Assembly (NCBI RefSeq): GCF_030272615.1
Contig: NC_081410.1
Span: 291,308,457 to 291,372,456, forward strand
Direction of reading: 5' to 3'
Length of the DNA stretch: 64,000 nt
Source: Cryptomeria japonica
Taxonomy: Eukaryota; Streptophyta; Pinopsida; Cupressales; Cupressaceae
Below, in pieces: positions 21,359 to 32,986 of the stretch; position 1 is the first letter of the stretch; the number at the start of each line of letters is the position of its first letter. The notes beneath the pieces are model-generated. The model saw nothing but the letters and a program-made list of their open reading frames with translations. It was not told where the DNA came from and made no database searches. The translations under genes and the position numbers were made by a program.

Positions 21359-21600
21359 TTACTATTTTTGGTAAATGGAGGTAGAAGCAGATGAGTTCTC
21401 TGGGTTTTTTCTGGGTTTTTGGAGAACTTTGCGATGGTATAACACACAAATCAATTTGAAGACCTTTCTAGGACTTACTATTTTTAGTAAGTTTGACAGC
21501 TGCTCAGAATGTGGAGAAAATCACTTTGAAAATACTTACTATTTTTAGTAGTATGCTATTTATAGTAAGAACTATTTTTGGTAATGCTATTTTTAGCAGG
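21359..21600 (+). repeat. Cluster of TACTATTTTTAGTAA-type repeats
   Basis: Six or so copies of (T)ACTATTTTT(A/G)GTAA or GCTATTTTTAG within 240 bp. The core ACTATTTTTAGT is a near-palindrome. Surrounding open frame 21493-21729 has no domain. Confidence 0.6.
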
Positions 21601-22454
21601 GTTCGACAACTCAACTCAGTGTCTATTTCTGGCAATGCAGTCAATACCTTGGCCTCAGTTCATTTTGGCAGTATTCAACTTTGGGAAGAGGAATTATTTT
21701 GTAATACTTTATTTTTAACCATGGCCTAGGTGAAATTGTTTATGACTTCAAGGGGTCAACTTGGTGTTAGAGATTAAAATTATAACTCAAGGCAAATGGA
21801 CAATTTTCTAAATATATTGCCTTAGTTATATTTTTATTTTGGAAGTATAGTTGGGCACCCACTTTACACATTATTTTATGTGTCTTATACTTATCAAAAA
21901 TGGATATTTATGGTGAATGTGAGTTGGGCGAACTTGTGTAAAGAAAATGAAATGAAATGCAACACCTAATGTTGGTGAAATGTAATGTCATTTAGTTTGG
22001 GCGCATTTGGAGAGCATTTGTATTTTAATTTGGTTGGCAAAAAGTTATAAATTCAAGCTTTGGGCTCTCATTTTGCTATCCATTCTTGTTTGATAATGAA
22101 GTGTTGTCAAAATGCTGTCAGGATTTTTACTTTGAGGGATGCTTACCTCCTAGTTCTTTAGTTTCATGCTTGAGAGATAGTACCTAGCTAAATTTGAGAC
22201 TGTTTCTCATCCAAAGGAGAAGATTGGAGCTCATTGAACATGAATATTTTTGTGGTATTTTGATTTGGAGTGCTGTAGTGTGTTTTTCGTGCTTTTGGTT
22301 GGTGTGGTTGATGTATTTTTTTGTTCGTAGCTCCCTGTGTGAGTGCCAACATGTTCTGGGTATTAGCTTGTTCATTTCCTCTACCTTGAGCGATTCTTTC
22401 TGTAAGTTTGCTTTGATTTTCATGAAAATATGAATTTATTAGTGCAAGTCGTAC
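21601..22454. other. Unassigned, upstream of repeat X
   Basis: No gene or repeat assigned. Overlapping short open frames on both strands around 22184-22433 have no domain. Confidence 0.4.
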
Positions 22455-23395
22455 TTGTTAATATTATTTCAAATTTATGCGCAAGCGAGATTTTGGTAAG
22501 TGTTTAGCATTCCCTTTTTTCTCTTCGGCCCGCTCTCCCGTTTGTTAGCACGTGCCACATGGTGTCATGATGTTGCATTAAGCATCTTGCCATTGTCGCC
22601 TTGCATTGAGAAAGAGTAGCATTGCCACGTGGTGCAGGTTTTTCCTTGGTGTACGTTCTCCCTACCCAAACATTCTCTGTGTGCTGGTAGTGAAACTTGG
22701 CATCTCCGCGTTCCATGTCTTGGTCCCCATTTTGTGTTCAACTTTTGGTCTCCTCCAAGTTGTTGCTTGTCCCTTCAATGATTCATAAACCATAATGCTA
22801 TTGGCATCATGATTTTCTTGTTTTGATAGGTGCAAAGATCACCATAATGAAGTTTGCATAATGACATCAAAAGGCCATTTTTGCCTTTTTGATTGCATGC
22901 GTCTCCATGGACGCCACACAAGGATTTTCTTGACAGCGAGAAGTTGCTGGGATTTTTCTTGTGCTTTCCTACTGTTGGGCTATTTATTGGCCTTTCCTCT
23001 ATTGTTTTATAGGTTCAAACTTTTGAGAAAAAATATTAGGCTTTGGCTCTATGAAGAAGCCTTTATGTTAATTATGTTTTGTGGATGATAAATATATCAG
23101 ACTATGGCTATGACCTTTATGGTTATTTTGTTTGAAGCTTAATAGGTTAACATTTGTGCTATATTCAAATTTAGTAACTTCTATGATATGTGCTGTGAGA
23201 CTCTACAGATTAAACTATGCTATATGACTTGTTATCTATTAGATGAATGGTGTATGCCATATTATGTTAAATGAGCCTTGTATAATTATCTTTTCAATTT
23301 TTTTGAGCATGTAGATTCTTGAATGGGCCTTAAAACTGCAATTACTTGGGTTTTTTGTGGTGCACATGTCTTAAAAATATTCTGGTGCATGAAAA
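22455..23395 (+). repeat. Repeat segment X, copy 1
   Basis: Collinear with 57117-58045. Both copies start near AATTT(A/G)TGCGCAAGC and end near AAATATT(C/T)TGG(T/C)GCAT. In the second copy X lies between the end of element D's accessory ORF and D's LTR end, so X is probably part of the long 3' LTR or 3' region of the D family. Here the LINE starts just downstream, so X was probably cut by the LINE insertion. Confidence 0.75.
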
Positions 23396-23489
23396 GGAGC
23401 AAGTAATTTAGAACTTGAATTTAAAAATATCTTAATTTCAAAGTCATTATTAGATACCCTAAGATTGAATCAAATCAATCTCACATAAT

Positions 23490-25424
23490 ATGAAAATGAA
23501 CTTAAAAAAAATGATGGCGGATAAATTGTGGTATGGTTTCAGACTCCATGAGGGTTTCAACTACAATGGTGGGCTCAATGGAAAATGGCCTAGGAACAGG
23601 AAATGGAATCATGGCTACTTCAGAGACACCCGCCCAGAACTCAAAAATCAGCCTTGGCCATGGAAGGGTCCAGAGACTATCCAACAAAGGAGGATGACAA
23701 CGTGAGGAAATAAATGTAATGACAGGGTTTGCAGAAATGCCAGTTTTGGAGGGTACGAGGATCTGAACAATTGATAGAATGTGGTTTTCAAGACGATGTA
23801 GGATAAATTTTGGAAGCTGAAGCCTTCCAGGGAAGCTGCGGAATTTTTAGCGGTATGCCCAAACTCAATCTATAATAGAGTCCTAAATATTGAAATCTCG
23901 AATGATGAATGGTGTGAAAATATCATATTTCTTAATGAACACTCTCTCTTCTTGAAATGGGGGGGCTCATGGCTGTCTTTATCAAAAATCAAGGCATGGT
24001 GTGATTCTATTTGTGGGGAGGGTGTAGAACTGAAAATAATAGAAAATGTTTTTTTCCTCGTTATAAGCCCATCTAGTATGGATAGGGATTGGATTCTTGA
24101 CAATGGACCTTTCTTTATGCATGGAAAAGGTTTCAATATTCTCAAATGGAAGCCAAATTTCAACGCAAACACATAAACCATCAATAGGGTACCATTATGG
24201 ATTAAATTTCCAGGGTTGCCTCATGAATACAAGAACACATAAATGCTAAGGAGAATAGGGGAAAACCTAGGAATTTTCAGAAAAGCTAAGGAATTTATAG
24301 ACCCTACGTATTTCAGTATGGTCTCACGGATATGCATTGATTTGGATTCGGTGCATCACTTGCCAGACACAATATAAATTAAAATTGGTTCAGGGATCTG
24401 GGAGCAAAAGGTGGTCCTTGAAGAAAGGATGGTATCATGCTCAGACTGCAATTCCTTTGCTTATACTAAAAGGGATTGCAAAATCAGAGACAAAGGAAAG
24501 TCTAAAGTTCATGATGGTTTGGCAAAGGACATAATTAGACTATTGGAATCCAAGGATTGGGAACATCAATGGGAAGCCTTGGATTGGAATATCCTTCAAC
24601 AATTCAAGAAGGGATATGTGTCTAAACTAAACACAATATTCTCTTTTTGTTATAGGAAAGGGCTTATTGATGATCTATTTGCATCAGAAGCATCGACAAT
24701 GCAATTTATTCCCTAGCAATCACAGACAAATCATATTCTTTGTTTAGAGAAATTGAAAACCAAGGAAGTGATCATCGAATGCAAAGTAATGTGAAGGGTG
24801 CAGTGGTGAACAACTGGGTCCCTGACTGGTTTAAGTGCTCCATATATAACCCCAACAGGAAAACATAAGTGAAATGCTAACCATCTTGAAAATGAAGGCA
24901 ACTTGTCCTCACAAGAAACTCAAGCTGTCAACATAGCAGATGAAGAAGAGAAAATAGTCCCAGAGACTCAGGTGGAGGACATGCTTAGAGAAGATAATGA
25001 GGTGCCTCAAGAACGGAGACACTTACAAGATGACATGCTTTCTTCTCCACCTCTAATAGTTAATCAGATAGTGGAGGAAATGGTCTTTAAGGACATTCAA
25101 ATCTCTCCCATCCGAAACCTAGATGCATCCTTTGAAGGGGTGAAAGATAGTGGAGGTGACTTGGTTTCGTCAGACTTAGAGGGAAATCTATCTGATAATC
25201 CGGAGGGAGAGGATGATATAGGGATTCTTGCTATAGGAGGGGTTTCAGACAGGAGAACTCTGGAAATGACTTTGGCTCAAAATGCTAAAGTAAAGATAGG
25301 TGAAAGTAGGAAAAGAGGACCCAAATCCAACAGAGTTAGACTGGAGATTGCAGGTAGTGTTGCTGGCCAAAGCAAAATCAGACTTAGATCAGGGAGGGAT
25401 GTGGTCTCTTCCTGGAAGCAATGA
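23490..25424 (+). pseudogene. LINE ORF1 (DUF4283-type RNA-binding protein), same frame throughout with several stops
   Basis: All recognisable segments lie in one frame from the ATG at 23490 to TGA at 25422-25424, about 645 codons. Premature stops fall at 23703-23705, 24174-24176, 24714-24716 and a few more. The block from about 23950 to 24235 fits the plant LINE ORF1 domain DUF4283: FLKWGGSWLSL, then GPFFMHGKGFNILKWKP and the conserved LWIKFPGLPHEY. About 24429-24470 is a CCHC knuckle whose His is replaced by Tyr (CSDCNSFAYTKRDC). The C-terminal part (24903-25424) is acidic and then basic. In active elements ORF1 coats the LINE RNA. No frameshift is needed to read it, so decay was mostly by point mutation. 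Confidence 0.85.
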
Positions 25425-28400
25425 GGTTCCTTTTGTGGAATGTTAGGGGCTGCATTGTCCCTGACAAGGTTAGACTTATTAAGAGATGCCTTGATCAGTT
25501 TCTCCCAGATGTTGTTTTCTTACAGGAAACCAAAATTAAGTTTGAAGATTTTGATCCCTTTAATAGTAGATTTAAAAAATGGAAATGTGTCTTAGTTGAA
25601 GCTCAAGGAGCCTCGGGTGGTTTAGCCACTTTATGGAATGAGTATTTAGTGGAAGTCAATAGTATGAGCCAGGGAAATTGGTGGCAATGGGTGCAAATTT
25701 TGTTGAAGCAATTTTAGCTGCAATTGTTTTTAATCAATGTCTACGGACTAAATAGCCCCTCCTTAAAAAAATAGCCGTGGAATGATATTTCTGAATGCCT
25801 TAAACAAGATACAAAAACACCTTTCCTTATAGGTGGGGACTTCAATGCTTTGATTAGACCATCTGACAAAATAGGTGGCAATGGTTGGATGAGGTAGAGT
25901 AACTTAAATTTTAGCTCTTTCATCACAGAGTTGGGATTAATAGAAATTCCTTTCAAAACTAGGGAATACACGTGGACAAACAGAAGAAGTGGCTTCTTAA
26001 AAATCGCAGAAAGAATTGACAAAGTTTTTGTAGCAGGAGATTGGTCTTCTCACCCATGGACATGTATTGCAGATGTTTTACCCTTCATGGGCTTAGATCA
26101 TTATCCCATTGGCATCCAAATTCAGGATGAAAAAGCCCTTGATAGATACCCTTTCAAATTTGAAGGTATGTGGCTGAGGGATAACAATATAAGATCATTG
26201 GTGGAGATATGGTGGAAACAGTCCCCAAAAAATCATGGCAACAAAGCTTTTATGTTCTGAAAAAAAATCCAATTTGTGAAAGAACAATTAAAAAGGTGGA
26301 ATAGAGAGTCTTTCAAAAATATTTTCAATGAGAAATTGGGCTTAGATGAAGAGTTAAAATATCTACACAAACAAATTATTCTACAAGGCATGGATGAATC
26401 TTCCTTCTTGAGAGAGAAGTAGCTCAAATAAGGTGTACTCTGAAGTCTTAGCAAGAGAAGAAACTTTTTGGAGGCAAAAATCCCATGAAACGTGGCTGAA
26501 GGAGGGTTAGAGGAATACAAATTTTTTCCACAACTCTACAAAGGTAAGTAGAAATTATAACAAGATATTTCAATACAAAATATGGAGGGGGAGCTGCTAA
26601 TAGACTAGGAATCCAATAACAGAGAGGCTATGAACTACTTCTTGAGTCCTTTCAATGGAGAGGTTATGGCAGATCGAGATCTGCATTCTATCATGGATAT
26701 CATACTTACCTATGTGAAGGAAAAACATAACAAAATGTTACTTAGGGTTGTGTCACTGGAGGAGGTAAAGGCTGTAGTTGCCAGATGGGTTCCCAGCTCT
26801 TTCTTTTCAACATTTCAGGGACATTTTGGCAAATAATCTATGGGAAGTTGTGGAGGAGTCAAGAACAAGTGGTTTTGTCCTTAAGGATTTTAACAATACA
26901 TTCATATCTCTGATTCCGAAAAAGGAAAACATATCTCCCTTCTATGACTTCAAGCCCATCTCTTTGTGCAACGTGATCTACAAAGTGATCTCTAAGGTGA
27001 TAGCAAATAGGTTAAAATGTATTTTGGAAGAAGTTATCTCCTCGGAATAGAGTTGTTTTGCTCTTGGGAGGTCGATATATGAAGGTATTGTTTTGGCACA
27101 TGAGGCAATCCACTCCATCCATTTATCTAAGAAGGAGAGTATGATGATAAAAGTAGATATAAGGAAAGCCTACAATGAAGTGAATAGAGACTTCCTCTTA
27201 AAAGTCTTAGCAAAATTTGGCTTTGACCCGATTTGGATAGCCTAGATAGAAAGTTGTATCAAATCCCCTCGGTTCTTAGTTCTTATCAATGGGAGCCCTT
27301 AGGGTTTCTTATCATCCAATAAGGGTTTAAGATAGGGGGAACCACTGTCTCCTTTTCTATTCATTATTATGGCAAAGGTGTTGAGGCATATGATTTCCAA
27401 AGATTGTAGAGTGGGTTGTTGGAAGGGTATAAGGATTGCTGCAGAGGTAGATCCTTTGACTCACTTGCAATTCATTGATGATACTTTTCTGGTTGGAGAG
27501 GCTTTGACAAGGGAAGCTCGAGTAGTAAAACATGTGATAGATAGATATGAACAAGTCTCAGGTCAAAAAGTGAATTGGCTCAAATTTGAGATATATTTCT
27601 TCAATGCTCCACCTCTTAAATAGAGGGAATTCAACAACATACTTGGCATGAAGTTGGGACTTTTACCAAGCAAATTTATAGGTGTTCCCCTATTTGGAGG
27701 TGCCAATAAGTCAACAATATGGAAAAATTTGGTAGAAAGCTGCTTCAACAGACTGCAGGGTTGGAAAAGTAAATGGTTGACTTTGACAGGCAAAATTATG
27801 ATGTTAAAAACAGTTGTCTCTGCCATCCCCATATTTTCAATGACATGCCTAAAAATTCCCAGTAAAATCATTAATATGATTAAACAAAAAATGAGGAAAT
27901 TTTTCTGGAATGGAGCTAATGAGCAAGATAAAATCCCTTTATTGGCCTAGGAAAAAGTTTGCAGTTCGAAAGTGAAGGGTGGTACTGGGCTTAGGAATTG
28001 GCAAATCATGAATGAGGCATTGGGAGCTAAACTCTCTTGGAGCATTTATGCTAGCCCAAATCAACTATGGGTTTAGGTTATGAGGGCCAAATATTTGGAC
28101 TCAATGGAGAATCATAGAATCTTCACAATCAAAAACCCCCCAGGGGATATGCTATTTGGAACTTCATAGTGAGTAGCAGGAAAGTTCTTATAGAACATCT
28201 TACATTGCACATGGGTAATGGAAAGTCGGCTAAATTTTGGGATGACTCTTGGGCGGCTTACCCAATTATAAAACAAATGGCTGATTTTTCAGATATAAAA
28301 TCATATCTATGTAGGATTTGGGGTGACAAGGTCAGTGACTATTTGGTGATTAAACAAAGTCACCTGGGTGAAGTTTGGTGCTAGAAAGACCTGTCAGACG

Positions 28401-29587
28401 TAGGTCTATCAGAACAAAAACAATTGCTTTTAAAACAAGTTTTGGATCAGAGAAAGTTTTACCTCACAAAAGGTCAAGATAGAGTTATTTGGTGTGGTTC
28501 TAAAGATGGGAACTACTTGGTTAAATTAGACTATAGGATTTTGGAAGGCATGGTGGAAGACAACATAACAACTAATGATTAAATTGTCATAAACACTATT
28601 TACCCAAAGGAGGGGAATTTGCATGGCTGGCTCTAAAAGGGAGAATACTTATGGGCCAGAGGAGGAAAAGGCTTGGTTTGGTAGGACCGACCAAGTGCTT
28701 AATGTGTGGGGAAGCTAAAGAGGATCTTGACCACCTTTTGTTACAATGCAAGATAGTGCATAAATGCTAGTATATGGTGAAAGGCAAATTGTAGTGGAAA
28801 GGCCCATTTCCAAATTCTCTCAAAGATATGTTTGATAGTTGGCCGAGACTAAACAAGAAATCAACTATTTCAAGTATATGGAACATATGCCCATCTCTTG
28901 TGATATGGGAAATCTGGAAGGAAAGAAATCATAATATCATCCAAGATAAGGTTGAGGATGTCAGGAGGTTGTTTAATAGACTTGATCAGGCAATTGAGGA
29001 AACTTTGGGGGTTGCATCTTCTCAGATGGACTCTACAAGAAACCCATTTACCATAGAGGATATAAAAATACAAAAAGCATAGCCTAACGTCAAAATAAGG
29101 CATGGGGCCCGACCTTCTAGGATGATGAGTAAGAAGTGTAACTCACCCACATAATGGGTTCCACCCCAGAAGGGGTTGATCAAATCTAATTTTGATGGGG
29201 TTGCTCAACGTGGAGGGGGTCTGTTAGGTGTGGGAGTGGTATTTCAGGATCATAGTGACAAGACTGTTAAATTGGGAGCTCAATGTATTAAACAGGGCAC
29301 CAACAATGAGCGGAAGCTTATGCAGCTTGGCTGACAACTCGATGTGCTCAAAATATGGGGATTAAAAAATACACCTGGAAGGGGATTCACTGATCATAAG
29401 CTAAGCCATAAAAAATACTAAAACTAAAGCATGGCATCTACAAAATTATATTTCATTGATTTTAGAGGATTTGAATCACTTTGAAGAAGTCATGGTTAGC
29501 CATATCAGACAGGAGGGTAATACAGAGGCAGGTAAATTGTCTAAATGGGCTCTATCTTTTAATAAAATTGAGGATACCTTTTTTTAA
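25421..29587 (+). pseudogene. LINE ORF2: endonuclease, reverse transcriptase, zinc finger and RNase H
   Basis: The ATG at 25421 overlaps the ORF1 stop by four bases (ATGA). The APE-type endonuclease occupies about 25421-26260: LLWNVRG, LQETK, GGDFNALI and a final LDHYPI where SDHxPI is expected. The RT follows at about 26780-27560: LIPKKE, KVDIRKAY (motif A Asp kept), a GEPLSPFLF block with a stop just before it, and QFIDDT (the two catalytic Asp kept). A zinc-binding region at about 28700-28770 has CLMCGEAKEDLDHLLLQC. An RNase H remnant runs from 29170 (SNFDGVA) to HIRQEGN near 29500, and the frame stops at 29585-29587. There are frameshifts around 26450, 26780, 28150 and 28600-28830, besides many stops. 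In life this protein nicks target DNA and reverse-transcribes the LINE RNA. Confidence 0.88.
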
Positions 29588-29640
29588 GTTTTTGATGGCA
29601 AATTGGATTTAGAATAAAATTTTCTATTATTTCAAAATGA

Positions 29641-30119
29641 AATTTATATGTTGACAAGACAGTGTCAACACTTTTTTATAGACAACATTTGATAGTCTTT
29701 GGTTTCCAAGTGCAAGTGTGATTTGTGTGTATTATAAATTTTATGTCATTAATCCTTACTTTGTAATGATTGGTAGTTTCAGTGTGTTGCTCCTCAATTT
29801 TTTAAAAAATGATGTGGATGAATGATGGCAGTGGTGGCAGTGATGTGAACCAAAAGATGTGGTTCCTTACAACAAGCTCCCAGTTATAATGATTATCTTT
29901 GAGAGCATGTGATGACATGATGTTCACAATGTCAAGTATTTACTACCAAGGGTTGTGGCAGTAATGTGATTGTTTAATTGCATGAACCGAATTTCTTTTT
30001 AAAGAAGTCAAACTTGATGGTTATCATCATTCTCCTGTTGGCTGTCTTGTTTGTTTTCTCTATGTAGGTGCTATTTGGTGAGCGGATGGAGTCCACGTTT
30101 ACCTTCGAAATGCAAAAGA
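29641..30119. other. Unassigned spacer after the LINE
   Basis: No gene, terminal repeat or RNA recognised. Confidence 0.5.
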
Positions 30120-30384
30120 TGTTAGGATAACCGGTGAACAACTGAGAGTGGGGGGGGGGGGTGAACCAGTTGTTAACAGATTATAACTTTTAATCCACAA
30201 TAATACCTTAAACAAATCAAGTAATGATAAAGCACATACAGATGCCAGTAAACAATACAAATTAACAACTAACCATATAATCAATGCAAAGCAACCATAC
30301 CACATAACACCATGACTTGTACGTGGAAAACCCAAAAAGGGAAAAACCACAGTGGGAAGCCTACCCATAGTCAGATGATACTTC
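30120..30384 (-). repeat. G-family LTR fragment (end of the outer Copia element)
   Basis: Begins TGTTAGGATAACCGGTGAACAA and is collinear with 36730-36995, including the G-run, GTGAA(C/T)CAGTTGTTAAC and the GTGGAAAACCC block. It stops at GATACTTC where the H LTR begins. Confidence 0.85.
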
Positions 30385-31164
30385 TGTTAGGATTCCCAAA
30401 GATACTAAGAGGGGGGAGTGAATCAGTATCTAACTGGTTAATAGATTTTTTGAACTTATTAAATGAATTGCATTCCAAAATAGTGTACCGCTAACCAGAT
30501 TTAATGCAGTAAATAAGAACAATAAACACAACATAGAAAGCACACCATAAGACAATATTTTTGGTGAGGAAACCTGGTGTGGGAAAAACCTCAGTAGAAT
30601 TTTTGACCCACAATATTCACTCACTGGCCAATAAGTGAATATTACTTACAGAATGGGGGCCTGCACATGCAAGAAGGCCAAGTGCCTAGAGGTCACTGCT
30701 CAATTACAAAAGGAAGTATCATTGACTTACAAAAGTGGATTATGGAAATCCAATATGATGTACTACTATAAAAAACATCTGTTATGCCAGATCTAGTACT
30801 GGTTTAAGCTCTTGCAATAATCATAAACCTTACTCCAAAATCTGCCTCAATATTCGCACATAATATCCATCTATGCATATTACCTATTACAAATGTTCTA
30901 CAAGATCTCATACTTATATATGAGCCTTATTAAAATATGCCATGTCGGCTTACAAAAAGATATCACAATAAAATGCATTATGTAATAAACAAAATCCTGT
31001 CGACCAGGGTGCCGGTAATCATCTTTTCATTGTCGGTGAACTATATGCCAGTGTAGAGCCTGCTAGTGTGGGTGCCTACTGATGTCATAGAATTTTAAGG
31101 TTGACATCAATGATAATACCTTCAATCACCTACAATTTCTCATTGGAGTGTGCATTTTCCAACA
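30385..31164 (-). repeat. H-family Copia LTR, adjacent to a polypurine tract
   Basis: 780 bp; on the minus strand it runs TGTTGGAAAATG...ATCCTAACA. The minus-strand sequence just before it is ATGCCAAAGGGGGAGAT (31165-31181), the usual Copia polypurine tract, so this is a 3' LTR. It resembles the G LTRs only in the conserved G-run and GTGAATCAGT. Confidence 0.85.
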
Positions 31165-31181
31165 ATCTCCCCCTTTGGCAT

Positions 31182-32163
31182 TGATGGCAATACTCATGAG
31201 AAAAAGCCAAAAAGTATATCCAAAAAGTGTTGTCCAAAACTGTGTTGCCAAAATTGTCTGCTCCAAATATATGTGCTCCCCCTGAGCAAATGATCTCTTC
31301 TGTCATACATTTTTCTCATCCCTATTCCTTTTTCTCATCCTCTACTACTCCCCCTTTGGCATCAATGACAAAGGCTATCATTCAATATCAATTGAGTGTA
31401 GGTCCTGTCTGGATCCCTTTAACCAGTGGGTTACAATCTGACAAAGATCCACTAAAGCAACATTCAGACTATTGTACAATCTTTCACTGTCCTTTAGTGC
31501 TACTTTAGTCCTCTAGATTGTACCGATGAGTAAGTGCATTTTCTCTTCTAGTGTCTTAAGTCCTGGAACAAGAGCCTCAGAAATCTCTTTTCTCAAAGAG
31601 ATGAGGATATCTAGTTTAGGACCTAGTCTGCACTTCAGTTCCTTTGCCTTAAATTTTAACATTTCCTTATCTTTTTCAAGTTTTTCTATTTTCTCTTCAA
31701 ATTCTGCAATTTCTTGTTCTACTGCTGATATTGAATCTGATTAACCTATTAAATTGTCAACAATATCATTGATTTCCTTCTGTGCTTTGCTGATCTCATT
31801 ATCTATATCTTCTGTCAAAATGTTTATTTTACATGTATCTCTGTACAATTATTTGAAATCCAAAATTGTCTTGCCTAGTACTGGTAATAATGTATCCATA
31901 TGTTCCTTATTCTTCTCGACTATCTACTCAAATAATTTTTCCTTCTCTTTATTCATTTTCTCTTTGAAGGTCTCCTCATTGATTTGATCAATTGTTAGTA
32001 GGTTGCCGGTTATGTATTTAGACAATGTGTCTAATTGGCTTAAAGAATCTTTATTCTCTATTTTACACTTGGGTGCTATCAATTTCAAAATTGGTAAGTT
32101 ATCATCAATAGCCTTATATGCTAGTGCATTACAATCTGTTATTTTCCTGATTGAATCTAATAA
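31182..32163 (-). pseudogene. Coiled-coil 3' ORF of the H-type Copia element, broken
   Basis: The minus strand encodes a long charged helix-rich segment with few Pro or Gly, including EEKIEKLEKDKEMLKFKAKE and EETFKEKMNKEKEKLFE, and ends near IDAKGGVVEDE, which overlaps an internal GGGGGAGT purine run at 31345-31360. There are a few stops. Some plant Copia elements carry an extra coiled-coil ORF (env-like) after pol, and this fits that position. Its first part is joined in frame to the RT upstream, as one 255-codon open frame (31924-32691). Confidence 0.55.
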
Positions 32164-32986
32164 TACCAGTTTGGAATTATCCATACCAAACTTCTTCAAC
32201 AATTCCATCAGATACTTAGTTTGACAGATAAATATGCCTTTGTCAGTTTGAGTAATCTGCAAACCTAAGAAAAATTTCATCTCACCAATCATGGACATTT
32301 CAAATTCATTCTTCATGTTGTTAGCAAATTCCATGCACAATTTATCTTCTCCTCCAAAAATGATATCATCAACAAAAACTTCAATAATCAGAATATCATT
32401 ATCATTGACCTTATAATATAGATTAAAATCAGCACTACCTTTAGTAAAACCAAGCTTCAAAAGATATTTATCCAGCCTTGTATACCAATCTTTAGAAGCC
32501 CGTTTCAATCCATATAAAGCTTTCTTCAATTTGCAAACCATATCTTTATCATCTTTTAGTGAAAATCCATTAGGTTGCTCAACGTAAACTTCTTCCTCAA
32601 GCTCACCATTCAAAAATGCACATTTAACATCCATTTGATAAACCTTATAGTTCTTATAAGTTGTATAGGCAAGATAGTCTAACAACTTCAATTCTAGCTA
32701 CAAGTGCAAATGTCTCACCATAATCAATTCCTTCCATTTGAGAATATCATTTACAAACCAATCTAGCCTTGTTCCTTATAACTTGACCATCCTCATTCAG
32801 TTTATTCCTAAAAACCCATTTAGTTCCAATAACATTCTTATTTTTAGGCCGGGGAACTAAAGACCAAGTTTCATTCTTCTCTATTTGATCTAATTCATCT
32901 TCCATAGCCTTTAACCAATGTTTATCCTTACAAGCTTCAATAAGAGTTGCTGGTTCAACTTGAGAAATAAGACATACTATTGGCAT
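32164..32986 (-). pseudogene. Copia reverse transcriptase, C-terminally truncated
   Basis: On the minus strand: WLKAMEDELDQIEKNETW, GTKWVFRNKLNEDG and ARLVCK, then after a frameshift near 32690-32760 YQMDVKCAFLNGELEEEVYVEQP (motif A Asp intact) and VFVDDIIFGG (catalytic Asp pair intact). Homology stops after KKFGMDNSKLV, where other Copia proteins continue to RNase H. The intact family arrangement can be seen in the copy at 61121-62466. The RNase H domain is missing, replaced in frame by the coiled-coil segment. The RT start is split from the upstream linker by the solo LTR. Confidence 0.85.

Larger units (their letters stand above)
23396..29640 (+). mobile_element. L1-type LINE, nearly full length, decayed
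   Basis: Order is ORF1 (23490-25424), then ORF2 (25421-29587) with endonuclease, reverse transcriptase, zinc-binding and RNase H segments, then about 50 bp of A/T-rich tail. This is the plant L1 layout. The exact 5' end, poly(A) and target duplication were not resolved; the 5' limit is set by the end of repeat X. Many in-frame stops and several frameshifts in ORF2 rule out activity. Confidence 0.88.
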
